Assembly (NCBI GenBank): GCA_016870365.1
Contig: VGBW01000001.1
Coordinates: 62,001 to 126,000 of the forward strand
Direction of reading: 5' to 3'
Origin: Actinomycetota bacterium
GTDB lineage: Bacteria > Actinomycetota > Actinomycetes > Nanopelagicales > Nanopelagicaceae
Length of the DNA: 64,000 nt
In this document: positions 36,266-44,716 of the stretch, piece by piece
Layout of the letters: each line of letters starts with the position of its first letter
Position numbering within the stretch: the first letter of the stretch is position 1
Made by a program: the position numbers and the translations under genes
The notes under the pieces: generated by a model
The model's input: only the letters and a program-made list of their open reading frames with translations
What the model was told of the DNA's origin: nothing
The model's database searches: none

Positions 36266-37105
36266 ATGGGTTCATTGCTAGCTCTGGTCTCCAGTCTGCT
36301 CTGGGGAACTGCAGATTATCTGGCAGGAAACCTATCAAAACGTTATAAAGCCATCGCTGTCACTGCGATTTCACAGTTATTTGGCCTTGCCTTTGGACTC
36401 TTAGCAATCTTTCTCTTTGCAGATTTCATGAAGCCAAATCTTTCAATGAGCGGCTATTTCATTCCTGGCGTAATTGCAGGAGTTGCTGGGTTTGTTGGAC
36501 TTGTCGCTTTCTATACCGGTCTTGCTACTGGTCGAATGGGAGTAGTTTCACCAATTAGCTCACTCTCAGTACTAATCCCATTGCTCCTTGCCCTGGCAAG
36601 AGGTGAGCGCCCCAGCGCCCTAGAATCGGTCGGAATTTCTATTGCAATTGCTGGAGCATTCATGGCCAGCGGGCCTGAAGTAAGAGATGGTCTCCCAATC
36701 AAGCCTCTATTGTTAGCAGTCGTTGCCTCGATTGGTTTTGGTCTTGCGCTAACTTTTATTGCAATTGGCTCAGAAACTGATTCTCTTCACACCATGACCT
36801 CGATGCGTGTGGCTTCAGTTTCGATATGTGTTTTGCTAGCCTTTCGCTATCGAAGCCTTGGTGGAATTCCAATACGACAAATTCCACTCTTGATCTTGAT
36901 TGGAGTTGCTGATTTTCTAGCCAATTTTTTCCTTGGGGTAGCAACCACCAAAGGCCTGGTTTCGATAGCTATGGCCCTAGGCTCGCTATTTCCGATTGTG
37001 ACAATTCTCTTGGCTTATAAATTCCTTCATGAAAGACTAGCTAAGGTCCAATACTTAGGAATTGCATTTGCTTTGAGTGGGGTTCTTTTGATCGCTGCGT
37101 CTTGA
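36266..37105 (+). CDS. EamA/DMT-family transporter
   Basis: A 279-aa drug/metabolite-type transporter with about ten hydrophobic helices in two EamA repeats (SLLWGTADYLAGNLSKRY near the N-terminus; a second half from about residue 150). The substrate is unknown. The 3' end overlaps the convergent RibD-like gene by 51 bp. The start is set by the -10 element 6 nt upstream. Confidence 0.88.
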   Translation: MGSLLALVSSLLWGTADYLAGNLSKRYKAIAVTAISQLFGLAFGLLAIFLFADFMKPNLSMSGYFIPGVIAGVAGFVGLVAFYTGLATGRMGVVSPISSLSVLIPLLLALARGERPSALESVGISIAIAGAFMASGPEVRDGLPIKPLLLAVVASIGFGLALTFIAIGSETDSLHTMTSMRVASVSICVLLAFRYRSLGGIPIRQIPLLILIGVADFLANFFLGVATTKGLVSIAMALGSLFPIVTILLAYKFLHERLAKVQYLGIAFALSGVLLIAAS

Positions 37106-37609
37106 TTTAACTTGCCAAGTTTCAAAAGTGCATCCAGCAACTGACTCAATGGTTTGCCGCTCATAATTGCTTAGGAATGGGCCCTCATCAAAGAAGTGGC
37201 AGTCACCATCTTGATCGACTCTGGTGATATAGATTAGCTCGATCAGGCTTTGAGCAATTAAAGTAGAGATGAAATTGACGCCTCCTTCTATCAAGACAGG
37301 TGAGCCCTGCTCTTTGCGAGCCTGATTAACTAGCCAAGCAGGGTCTTGATTGAAGATATATTGATTGCCACTCCTACCTTGGGTAAGTGTGCGAGATGAG
37401 ATATAGAGCGGAAGGCCTACGTTGGCATAGGGCTCATTTCGATAACTCTGCCCGCCAATCAATATCGCCTTAGACATAGCTCGAATCTGGTGAAATCTGA
37501 TGCGATCCGCCTTTGTGCTTAAGGCAATTGAGCTACCCCCAAGGCTAGTTGCCAAGTTTTTGGCAAGCAGGAGATTTGCCATAGTTTTGACTTCGAGGCC
37601 CTGTTTCAT
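37055..37609 (-). CDS. RibD C-terminal-type reductase (dihydrofolate reductase-like fold)
   Basis: A 184-aa protein matching the reductase half of RibD: GSSIALSTKADRIRFHQIRAMSKAILIGGQSYRNE and VLIEGGVNFISTLIAQSLIELIYIT carry the NADPH-binding LIEGG motif and the family pattern. It lacks the zinc deaminase domain, so it is a stand-alone pyrimidine-reductase-like protein; whether it serves riboflavin synthesis is not shown. ATG 37609 is chosen over GTG 37618, because TAGCGT lies 7 nt upstream of it. It is divergent from the small CxxC gene. Confidence 0.83.
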   Translation of the reverse strand: MKQGLEVKTMANLLLAKNLATSLGGSSIALSTKADRIRFHQIRAMSKAILIGGQSYRNEPYANVGLPLYISSRTLTQGRSGNQYIFNQDPAWLVNQARKEQGSPVLIEGGVNFISTLIAQSLIELIYITRVDQDGDCHFFDEGPFLSNYERQTIESVAGCTFETWQVKSRRSDQKNPTQSKCNS

Positions 37610-37666
37610 AGGTATCACGCTACCGCCTGCCCGATGATGTCAGTGGCTGTCTTTATCGTTGCCATC

Positions 37667-37900
37667 ATGATTATTGACTGTGAAAGTTGCATCATGCGAG
37701 ATATCGCATGTAAAGATTGCGTAGTTTCCGTCCTTATCTCATCTCGCGTAAGCCAGGGTCAGGCGTCCTCAGAGCTAGGGGTGGAGGAGGCCCGCGTAAT
37801 TGATCTTCTCTCCTCACGAGGCATGATCCCTCCGCTTCGTTACGTTCAAATTGAGGGTGAAGGAGATAATTCACAGGTAAATCAAGCCCTCTTGGGTTGA
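37667..37900 (+). CDS. Small conserved CxxC protein upstream of NlpC/P60
   Basis: A 77-aa protein beginning MIIDCESCIMRDIACKDC, with two CxxC pairs close to the N-terminus that could bind a metal, followed by a helical segment (LGVEEARVIDLLSSRGMIPPLRYV). Similar small proteins occur beside the NlpC/P60 gene in other actinobacteria; no function is known. I place the start at ATG 37667 rather than 37634: TATCGT lies 7 nt upstream, and the 11 extra hydrophobic residues are not family-like. It is 32 bp before the NlpC gene. Confidence 0.75.
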   Translation: MIIDCESCIMRDIACKDCVVSVLISSRVSQGQASSELGVEEARVIDLLSSRGMIPPLRYVQIEGEGDNSQVNQALLG

Positions 37901-37920
37901 GTTAGCCTCACTTTCGCAGT

Positions 37921-37932
37921 TAGCCTAATTAG
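37921..37932 (+). promoter_or_regulatory. Leaderless -10 element of the NlpC/P60 gene
   Basis: TAGCCT (37921-37926) ends 6 nt before the ATG at 37933. The 8-mer GTTAGCCT is also present 18 bp upstream (37901-37908). Confidence 0.55.
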
Positions 37933-38949
37933 ATGCAATGCGCATTCAGGTGGGCAGCCCCTGCCTTGGCTCTGGTTTTGGCCATAACCCTGCTTCCATC
38001 ATCTAGCGCTGCCCCGAGCGCTGATCTAGTTGCAGTCAGGGCAGAGGTCGAGCGTCTGCAAGAAGATGCGGCTGAAGCTGGCGAAAATGCTCAAGCTGCC
38101 AAGATTCAACTTGCCCGCCTAAAATCTCAATTGGAGTCAGTGCGCCAAGAGGCAAATGTTCGCAAAGCTAGCGTGGAATCGATTGAGAAATCGCTATCAG
38201 CAATTGCTGTAGCTCGTTATAAATCAACTGGCCTTGGTGCGGGCCTAGAACTTCTTTTCTCCTCAGATCCAACCCTTTATCTCTCAGCTGCTGGTTCGTT
38301 GGAAAATGTGACAAGAAAGCAATCTCTAGAACTTCGCAAATATGCCACCGCCAAGCAGCGTCTGGATGCCACATCTCTAACGGTTAGCGACAAAGTTAAA
38401 TTAGTCCAGGCAGCAGAGGCTCGCTATCGCGCTCAAGCCGCTCAGGTAGAAGCAAAACTTGCTCAAGCTGAAAAGTTATTATCAAAACTGGAGAAAGCAG
38501 ATCGAGAGAAGATCTTGAAGCTTCAAGCCATGGACGCTGCTGAACGGCAGAGATACTCTGAAGAGCAAGCAAGGCTGGCCAATGCCGTCTCAGGAAGAGC
38601 TGGCACTGCGCTTCGCTATGCGGTTAAACAGATTGGTGATAACTATGTCTGGGGAGCATCAGGGCCAATTCGTTGGGATTGCTCAGGGTTGACTATGAGG
38701 GCCTTCCAACAAGCAGGGGTTAGGTTGCCCCACTCCTCACGAGCCCAATATGGCTATGGCAGATCGATTTCCAGAAATAACCTTCAAGCAGGAGACCTAG
38801 TCTTCTTTGGTTCTCCCATATCCCATGTTGGAATCTATCTTGGCAGGAGCAAGATGGTTCATGCGCCAAGGCCTGGAGCGAGGGTGCAGATCGCCGAATT
38901 TGGTAATTACTTTGGTCGCAAGAGGTATGTAGGAGCGCGTCGACTCTAA
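37933..38949 (+). CDS. Secreted NlpC/P60 peptidoglycan endopeptidase with coiled coil
   Basis: A 338-aa cell-wall hydrolase of the RipC type. A signal peptide (about residues 1-27, ending in SSSAAPSA) precedes a long coiled coil (about 30-215), and the C-terminal NlpC/P60 domain has the catalytic Cys in IRWDCSGLTMRAF near residue 250, the His in ISHVGIYLG and a further VHAP. The coiled coil probably mediates FtsEX or other partner control, as in RipC and CwlO, by analogy. It should cut peptide stems in peptidoglycan during growth or division. PimB-like follows. Confidence 0.92.
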   Translation: MQCAFRWAAPALALVLAITLLPSSSAAPSADLVAVRAEVERLQEDAAEAGENAQAAKIQLARLKSQLESVRQEANVRKASVESIEKSLSAIAVARYKSTGLGAGLELLFSSDPTLYLSAAGSLENVTRKQSLELRKYATAKQRLDATSLTVSDKVKLVQAAEARYRAQAAQVEAKLAQAEKLLSKLEKADREKILKLQAMDAAERQRYSEEQARLANAVSGRAGTALRYAVKQIGDNYVWGASGPIRWDCSGLTMRAFQQAGVRLPHSSRAQYGYGRSISRNNLQAGDLVFFGSPISHVGIYLGRSKMVHAPRPGARVQIAEFGNYFGRKRYVGARRL

Positions 38950-38971
38950 GGTCTTGTAGTCGAGTTGAAAA

Positions 38972-40123
38972 ATGCCCTCAATCCTGCTGGTTACCAATGA
39001 TTTTGGACCACGCGCAGGCGGAATCGAAACTTTCATAGCTGGCCTTCTTGAAAGAATTCCAAAAGGTGAGGTAATCGTCTACACCGCAAGTCAGAGCGGC
39101 AGTGAGAGCTTTGATAAGCGCTGGCTAGATATCTTTGGAGTACGAGTAATTCGCGATTCATCAAAGATATTACTCCCAACCCCTAGGGTTATAAGGCAGG
39201 TCAGGAAAGTCATAGAGCAGAGCGGGGTCGAAAAGATCTGGTTTGGAGCTGCAGCCCCGCTTGCTTTATCGGCGAGGTATTTGAGGGTGGGCAGCATCAA
39301 GAAAATTCTGGCACTCAGCCATGGCCATGAGGCCTGGTGGTCAAAGGTATTTCCCTTCAATTTAGCGATCAGAGAGATCTCAAGAAGCGTTGATGTTGTG
39401 ACCTATCTAGGTAAATACACCGGTTCGGCTATGAAGAAACACTTTAAAAGTGGGGCTAAGTTAGTAAAGATTGCACCAGGAATCGATGTCAATCACTTCA
39501 AGCCAGATTCGGATATCTCAAAGATAAATCGAGTAAGAGCTGAACTAAATGTTGGATCAGAACCTCTAATCTTATGCGTCGGCCGATTAGTTCATAGAAA
39601 AGGTCAAGATAGATTGATTGAGGCAATGCCTAAAGTGTTGGCCGCAAGGCCTGATGCTAGATTACTATTTATTGGCCAAGGACCAAGAAAGGCCAAGCTA
39701 GATTCACTAATTGCAAAATACGGCATTCAAAGTTCTGTGATTTTCCTGGGCAACATTGCATACTCTGATCTTCCTAAATACCTAAATGCTGCGGATTTAT
39801 TTGTCATGCCTTCAAGATCTCGCCTGATGGGCCTAGAAGTTGAAGGACTTGGCATTGTGTACTTAGAGGCAAGCGCTTGCGCTCTGCCGGTCATAGCAGG
39901 AGACTCCGGGGGAGCACCAGATGCTCTAATAGATGGCCAAACTGGCTTCGTTGTTGATGGCTTAGATATTAATCAGATTGCTGATCGAGTTCTGTATCTA
40001 ATTGAGAATCCCCGTGTAGCCCAAGAAATGGGTGAGGCAGGAAGAGCATGGGTTGAGAGTGATTGGAGCTGGGACATCTGGTCAAAGGCTTTTAACGAAT
40101 TACTTGAGGTGTCAGGGAAGTAG
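38972..40123 (+). CDS. GT4 glycosyltransferase, PimB-like mannosyltransferase
   Basis: A 383-aa GT-B enzyme: SILLVTNDFGPRAGGIETFIAGLLERIP near the N-terminus, the nucleotide-sugar motif LILCVGRLVHRKGQDRLIEAMP near residue 195, and EGLGIVYLEASACALPVIAGDSGGAPD with the E-x7-E motif. This and its neighbours (NlpC/P60, FadD15, SRPBCC, PlsC) match the mycobacterial Rv2190c-Rv2182c region, where the gene is pimB', the alpha-1,6-mannosyltransferase acting on phosphatidylinositol mannoside. ino1 in this window supplies the inositol precursor. The 3' end overlaps the convergent response regulator by 12 bp. Confidence 0.85.
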   Translation: MPSILLVTNDFGPRAGGIETFIAGLLERIPKGEVIVYTASQSGSESFDKRWLDIFGVRVIRDSSKILLPTPRVIRQVRKVIEQSGVEKIWFGAAAPLALSARYLRVGSIKKILALSHGHEAWWSKVFPFNLAIREISRSVDVVTYLGKYTGSAMKKHFKSGAKLVKIAPGIDVNHFKPDSDISKINRVRAELNVGSEPLILCVGRLVHRKGQDRLIEAMPKVLAARPDARLLFIGQGPRKAKLDSLIAKYGIQSSVIFLGNIAYSDLPKYLNAADLFVMPSRSRLMGLEVEGLGIVYLEASACALPVIAGDSGGAPDALIDGQTGFVVDGLDINQIADRVLYLIENPRVAQEMGEAGRAWVESDWSWDIWSKAFNELLEVSGK

Positions 40124-40726
40124 TCCGATCTTTCTAGCCGAATTGATGCATTGAACGCGATTTTGCGCTCCAAACTTCCTATAGATCGATGCCAGGTGCG
40201 TCTTTATTGTTGATTCAGTAACGAATAATTTGGCTGCTATCTCAAGGACGGTATCACCAGTGGGAAGCTTTTCTAGAATCTCAAGCTCCCTTGGAGTGAG
40301 TCCCACATCTCGGTTCTTTACATCAATTGCTTGAGTCAACTTTCTTGCCGTAAAACTTAGGGGCCTTACTGCACTTGCCTTGATAGCACTTAGTAGTTCA
40401 GCGCTTGGAGCTGCCTTATCGATATGGGAGCTGGCGCCAGATTGCATCGATGCTAGAACATGCTCAGGCATATTGGACATGGTCAAGACCACGATTCCGA
40501 TTCGCTGAGAGAGCGATCTTGCCCAAGCTACGATTTCGAGGCCATTGCCATCGGGAAGGTTTAGATCAACGACAATCACATCTGGATTCAAATGCGATAT
40601 TTGGGCAAGAGCCTCCCGCTTGGATGCAGCTTCCCCAATTAATGACATCTGATGGTCACGAGCGATCAGACGGCGCAGACCTTCTCTAACCATAGTGTGA
40701 TCATCAATTACCAAGACCTTAAGCAC
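40112..40726 (-). CDS. NarL/LuxR-family response regulator
   Basis: A 204-aa two-component regulator. The receiver domain has the acidic pair VIDDH, the phosphoacceptor Asp54 in VVDLNLPDG and the conserved Lys in SHIDKAAP near residue 104. A LuxR helix-turn-helix (LTPRELEILEKLPTGDTVLEIAAKLFVTESTIKTHLASIYRKF) occupies about 138-200. It overlaps the 3' end of the kinase gene by 8 bp, so they are a cognate pair. Target genes are unknown; the envelope-gene setting suggests an envelope or stress input. Confidence 0.93.
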   Translation of the reverse strand: MLKVLVIDDHTMVREGLRRLIARDHQMSLIGEAASKREALAQISHLNPDVIVVDLNLPDGNGLEIVAWARSLSQRIGIVVLTMSNMPEHVLASMQSGASSHIDKAAPSAELLSAIKASAVRPLSFTARKLTQAIDVKNRDVGLTPRELEILEKLPTGDTVLEIAAKLFVTESTIKTHLASIYRKFGAQNRVQCINSARKIGLLP

Positions 40727-41324
40727 TTTGGCTACCAGATTTCATGATCTGGAATTTAAAGCAACTTCCACGCTGATCTGAGCAGGTAGAGTAAGTGCTT
40801 GAAATCTGCTTTAGTAATTCGTCGATGCTAGCCAGGCCAAATCGAAAGTCCTTGGGTTTGACCCCACCAATTCCATTATCTCCAATCTCAAATGCAACGC
40901 TATCTTCATTGACTTGGTATTTGAGGTAGAAGAGTTTTGCCTTTGAGTGGCGAGCGGTATTTCTAGCTAGCTCCAGAATCACTTGATTTAGGCTCTCCTC
41001 AACTGCCATATCAAATTCTGGATAACGAAAATCCGCATCAATGTCGATCTGACCTAGAATTTGGCCTACCTGCTCTGCTAGCTGACTTCTTGAGATAACC
41101 CTTAACTGGTAGATCTGATCACGAAAAGATTTGGTGGTATCACTAATAGCAAAGCGAATCTGGCGCAGCCTTAGTCGATGAGCCTTACCTATATTTGCAT
41201 CCCCAATTAGTTCATCCAGCTGGTAACCAATCACCGCTAGATCTTGGGCCAGAGTTTCATGCAGCCGGCGCGCTAAATCCAGGCGCAGTGTGGGCTCCTG
41301 GTGAACTGGTTTCGGTTTAGCCAA
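40719..41324 (-). CDS. Minimal soluble histidine kinase (HisKA_3 type)
   Basis: A 201-aa kinase with no membrane helix and no recognisable sensor domain. The phosphoacceptor is His22 in ARRLHETLAQDLA; the ATPase part has the N box ELARNTARHSKA and the G1 box GDNGIGG. The TTG start overlaps the FadD15-like stop by 8 bp. At 201 aa it is about half the usual size; its signal may come from a partner or from direct binding to the short N-terminus. It should phosphorylate the LuxR-type regulator that follows. Confidence 0.88.
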   Translation of the reverse strand: MAKPKPVHQEPTLRLDLARRLHETLAQDLAVIGYQLDELIGDANIGKAHRLRLRQIRFAISDTTKSFRDQIYQLRVISRSQLAEQVGQILGQIDIDADFRYPEFDMAVEESLNQVILELARNTARHSKAKLFYLKYQVNEDSVAFEIGDNGIGGVKPKDFRFGLASIDELLKQISSTYSTCSDQRGSCFKFQIMKSGSQSA

Positions 41325-43104
41325 AGAGTTTTGCGATCTCTGCCGCGAATTCTTTATGGACTACGTGACGCTTAACTGACAACTTGGCAGTCAAATGACC
41401 TCCGGCGATGGTGAAATCGACCGGCAAGATTGTGAACTTGCGAATTGATTCAGCTCGGCTAACTGCCTTATTGGCTTCATCAACTGCAGTTTGGATGACT
41501 GCTATTAGATCGGGATCTCTAGTGAGCTCCGCGAGAGACGCACCATCCTTCTTATTAGCAGTAATCCAACCCTTAATTGCTTCAGGGTCGATGGTTACTA
41601 GGGCGGCGATGTATGGCTGGTTATCGCCAACTACAATGCATTGGCTAACTAGTGGGTGAGCACGGAGTCGATCCTCTAGAACTGCAGGGGCAACATTCTT
41701 GCCACCTGAGGTAACTATCAGTTCTTTCTTTCGACCTACGATATAGAGGAAGCCCTCTTCATCTAGTTTTCCTAAATCACCGGAGCGAAAATATCCATCA
41801 TCGGTGAAAACCTCTTTATTGGCGGCGTCATTTTGCCAATATCCGCGCATCACGATGGGGCCCTTAATCAAAACTTCGCCATCATCGGCAATCTTGATCG
41901 TGGTTCCTGGAATTGGTCTTCCAACTGAGCCCACTTTATGGGCGGTAGATAGATTTAGAGTGGCGCCGGCTGTGGTTTCAGTCAATCCATAACCCTCTAG
42001 CACTCTGACTCCAGCGCCACGATAGAAGTGGCTTAAACGATCTCCTAGGGGAGCACCTCCTGAGATCGCCGCCTCTACTCGCCCTCCTAACCCATGGCGA
42101 ATCTTGGAATAGACCAACCTATCAAAGAGGCCATGTTTAAGTCTAAGAGTTAAGGATGGACCCCCGCTATCAAGGGCCTTGCTGTACTCCACAGCAACAG
42201 CTGCGGCTGCGCGAAATATTGCGCCCTTGCCAGCGGCATCAGCCTTAGCCTCAGCTCCATTAAAAACCTTCTCAAAAATTCGAGGAACTGCAAGAACGAA
42301 GGTTGGTTTAAATGATGCAAGATCGATCGGAAGTCTGCCAACTGGATCTGGGCAGTGTGCCAGTTGAAGGCCAGCACGGATAGCGCCAATTTGCACCATA
42401 CGACCAAATACGTGAGCAACTGGCAGAAAGAGCAGGGTAGAACCTCCTGGCTTCATGAATAAATCAGCTGCTCCCATCACCACATTTCCACACTCGGACA
42501 AAAAGTTGCCATGCGTTAGTGATACACCCTTTGGCCGACCAGTAGTTCCAGAGGTGTAGATAAGAGTTGCCAATGAATCAGGGGTTAGAGCATTTCTGCG
42601 TTTATCAATCTCCTGATCAGAAATATCACGACCCAGATATGCCAGCTGAGCTAGAACATTCTCGGTAATTACCCAACAGTTCTTTAGATTGCTACCTAGA
42701 ACCGGAGTTACTATCTCACGTATTTGTGGGGTCTCAACAATTATTGCCACCGAGGCAGAGTCAGAGAGAATCCAATCCACCTGCTCTGCAGATGAAGTTT
42801 CATAGATAGGAACTGTCACCGCTCCGGCAAACCAGATGGCGAAATCTAGAACAGTCCATTCATAGCGAGTGCGAGCCATGATGGCTACCCGATCTCCTAG
42901 CTGAATGCCAGATGCAATCAGACCTTTAGCGGTGGCCCTGATTTCAGCCTCTAACTCTCGAGCGCTAACGGGCTGCCAACCATCGCCAAGTGGGCGCGAG
43001 ACCAAAATCCGCTCTGGTTCAAACCAGGCTCTCTCGGCTACTAAGTTAGTTAGGTTTCCTGCTGATGCTGCTGGCTCAAGGGCTGGGACGAAGTATTCGC
43101 TCAT
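41317..43104 (-). CDS. Long-chain acyl-CoA synthetase, FadD15-like
   Basis: A 595-aa AMP-forming ligase that activates fatty acids with ATP and CoA. The P-loop-like motif ATLIYTSGTTGRPKGVSLTHGN, the EGYGLTETTAGATLN motif, YFRSGDLGKLDEEGFLYIVGRKKELIVTSGGKNVAP and the C-terminal LTAKLSVKRHVV lysine region are all present. Length suits the actinobacterial FadD15/AMP-binding class. TAATTT lies 6 nt before the ATG. It heads an operon with the histidine kinase and response regulator, an unusual coupling, and is divergent from the SRPBCC gene. Confidence 0.93.
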   Translation of the reverse strand: MSEYFVPALEPAASAGNLTNLVAERAWFEPERILVSRPLGDGWQPVSARELEAEIRATAKGLIASGIQLGDRVAIMARTRYEWTVLDFAIWFAGAVTVPIYETSSAEQVDWILSDSASVAIIVETPQIREIVTPVLGSNLKNCWVITENVLAQLAYLGRDISDQEIDKRRNALTPDSLATLIYTSGTTGRPKGVSLTHGNFLSECGNVVMGAADLFMKPGGSTLLFLPVAHVFGRMVQIGAIRAGLQLAHCPDPVGRLPIDLASFKPTFVLAVPRIFEKVFNGAEAKADAAGKGAIFRAAAAVAVEYSKALDSGGPSLTLRLKHGLFDRLVYSKIRHGLGGRVEAAISGGAPLGDRLSHFYRGAGVRVLEGYGLTETTAGATLNLSTAHKVGSVGRPIPGTTIKIADDGEVLIKGPIVMRGYWQNDAANKEVFTDDGYFRSGDLGKLDEEGFLYIVGRKKELIVTSGGKNVAPAVLEDRLRAHPLVSQCIVVGDNQPYIAALVTIDPEAIKGWITANKKDGASLAELTRDPDLIAVIQTAVDEANKAVSRAESIRKFTILPVDFTIAGGHLTAKLSVKRHVVHKEFAAEIAKLFG

Positions 43105-43116
43105 TGGGCAAAATTA
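43105..43116 (-). promoter_or_regulatory. Leaderless -10 element of the acyl-CoA synthetase gene
   Basis: On the minus strand TAATTT (43111-43116) is followed by 6 nt and the ATG at 43104. Confidence 0.55.
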
Positions 43117-43144
43117 GCCGTTACTGGTAGGTAACGGGAAGAGG

Positions 43145-43156
43145 TAGCCTCTGCCC
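43145..43156 (+). promoter_or_regulatory. Leaderless -10 element of the SRPBCC gene
   Basis: TAGCCT (43145-43150) ends 6 nt before the ATG at 43157. It lies back to back with the promoter of the acyl-CoA synthetase gene. Confidence 0.55.
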
Positions 43157-43594
43157 ATGGGCGATATCTCATCTCATTCCACCCAAATCCAGGCTCCAAT
43201 CGAGCAAGTTCGTGAGGTTCTCTTCAATCTTGAAGGTTATCCCAGCTGGTCAAGTGCGATTAAGAGCGTTGAGGTTCATGAGAGAGATGTTTCATCTCGC
43301 CCCACAAAATTGACTCTCAAAGTTGAGGCAGGAGTCTTAAAGGATCGACCAACTCTAGTTTATGACTGGAGCAAAGCCCCTGATGAGATCTCCTTCTCAC
43401 TTGAGCAGGCAGATCTCATGACTCAAATGGATGGCAAGTATGAGATAAAAGATAATGGCGATGATTCAGTGACTGTGACCTACTCACTGACTACTGCTTT
43501 ATCTATGCCAGTACCGGATCTAATGAGGCGTAAAGTTGAAAAAACGACCATCGAGCAATCTCTAATTGAGTTAAAGCAGAAACTCGAAGGATAG
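43157..43594 (+). CDS. SRPBCC (START-like) family protein
   Basis: A 145-aa polyketide-cyclase/START-like protein: the N-terminal STQIQAPIEQVREVLFNLEGYPSWSSAIKSVEV is the SRPBCC beta-helix start, and the C-terminal long helix (DLMRRKVEKTTIEQSLIELK) closes the hydrophobic pocket. It corresponds by position to mycobacterial Rv2185c. A lipid ligand is likely but unproven. The stop is directly followed by the ROK kinase ATG. Confidence 0.87.
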   Translation: MGDISSHSTQIQAPIEQVREVLFNLEGYPSWSSAIKSVEVHERDVSSRPTKLTLKVEAGVLKDRPTLVYDWSKAPDEISFSLEQADLMTQMDGKYEIKDNGDDSVTVTYSLTTALSMPVPDLMRRKVEKTTIEQSLIELKQKLEG

Positions 43595-44539
43595 ATGAGC
43601 CTTGCCCTTGGTATCGATGTTGGAGGTACCAAAGTTCTTGGAGGAGTGGTTGATCCTTCAGGCAAAATATTAAAGAGCGCTCGCAAGCAAACACCCAATG
43701 AAGGTGGTTCTGCTCTTACAGAAACTATTGCGGGGTTGGCACGTGAATTAATTTCAGAATTTGACGTTTCAGCAGTTGGGGTAAGTGCTGCAGGATTCAT
43801 CTCATCAGATCGCAAAACTATGTTAGCCACCCCAAATATCGTGGGTTGGAACGGTGTTGATCTAACAGAGCAGCTAGAGAGGAAGATTGCTAGACGAGTT
43901 GTTCTGGAAAATGATGCCAATAGCGCAGCCTGGGGAGAGAAGAAGTTTGGCGCTGGCAAAGACTTCCATACTGTAATCATGCTAACTGTGGGAACAGGGC
44001 TAGGCGGTGGGCTAATTGTTAATGATCAGCTCTATCGTGGCGCTTATGGAATCGGCGCAGAATTTGGCCACACCAGAGCAGTTCCTAATGGACACTTATG
44101 TGGCTGTGGAGTGCGAGGATGTTTCGAGCAGTATGCCTCAGGCAATGCCCTTCTGCGCCATGCTCGGGAAGCTATCGCCGCCTCACCTGGACTAGCTAGA
44201 AGCCTGCTATCTCGCGGTAATTCAAGCATTGAAGGTCTAACTGGCAAACATTTAAGTGATGCGGCAAGCGATGGCGATAGCCTAGCCATCGCTGCCTTTA
44301 ATACCACAGGGAAATGGCTAGGTGCGCTTTGCGCATCACTGGTTGCAGCTCTTGATCCTCAGGCATTTATTGTCGGTGGAGGGGTAATTGATGCTGGCGA
44401 TATCTTGCTAGATCCCGCTAGGCAAGCGATGAATGATTTGATTCCCTTTACCGGCAAAAGGCCGGCTCCAGTTATTGTCCCAGCGCTTCTCGGAAACGAT
44501 GCTGGTTTAGTTGGGGTTGCCGATCTGGCTAGAAGCTAA
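43595..44539 (+). CDS. ROK-family glucokinase
   Basis: A 314-aa sugar kinase of the ROK family. LALGIDVGGTKVLGGVVD is the ATP-binding motif, LENDANSAAWGE carries the catalytic Asp region, and HLCGCGVRGCFEQYASG contains the zinc-binding CXCGXXGCXE motif of glucokinases. It lacks a DNA-binding domain, so it is an enzyme rather than a ROK repressor. Glucose is the most likely substrate. It begins without a gap after the SRPBCC gene, and its 3' end overlaps the interrupted small ORF by 33 bp. Confidence 0.9.
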   Translation: MSLALGIDVGGTKVLGGVVDPSGKILKSARKQTPNEGGSALTETIAGLARELISEFDVSAVGVSAAGFISSDRKTMLATPNIVGWNGVDLTEQLERKIARRVVLENDANSAAWGEKKFGAGKDFHTVIMLTVGTGLGGGLIVNDQLYRGAYGIGAEFGHTRAVPNGHLCGCGVRGCFEQYASGNALLRHAREAIAASPGLARSLLSRGNSSIEGLTGKHLSDAASDGDSLAIAAFNTTGKWLGALCASLVAALDPQAFIVGGGVIDAGDILLDPARQAMNDLIPFTGKRPAPVIVPALLGNDAGLVGVADLARS

Positions 44540-44716
44540 GAAAGACTCAAGAGGATAGCTAACTGCAGTAGCGCCCCCGATCTGATCCATGATCTCCACT
44601 ATCTCTTGGCTATCTTGATAGGTCATTAGATCGGATACTTTTGCCCCTGCTCTATAGAGTTTGGCAAATTAGATTGCCTGTTCACGCGAAAGCTCTGACT
44701 CATAACGCAGATCCAT
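44507..44716 (-). pseudogene. Small ORF interrupted by an in-frame TAA
   Basis: An ATG at 44716, overlapping the stop of the alpha/beta hydrolase gene, opens a frame of 69 codons that ends at TAA 44507-44509, with one internal TAA at 44669-44671. The encoded parts are MDLRYESELSREQAI, then the stop, then FAKLYRAGAKVSDL followed by MTYQDSQEIVEIMDQIGG and a short tail. Codon use and residue composition on both sides look like genuine protein, and the translational-coupling overlap suggests a real small gene after the hydrolase. I do not recognise the family. A downstream ATG (44626) could give a 39-aa remnant. It may be a nonsense mutant, a sequencing error or a chance frame. Confidence 0.45.

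Noticed and set aside
37901-37926. IdeR/DtxR box formed by repeated GTTAGCCT
   Set aside because: The two copies are direct rather than inverted repeats 18 bp apart, and the second is explained as the -10 element.
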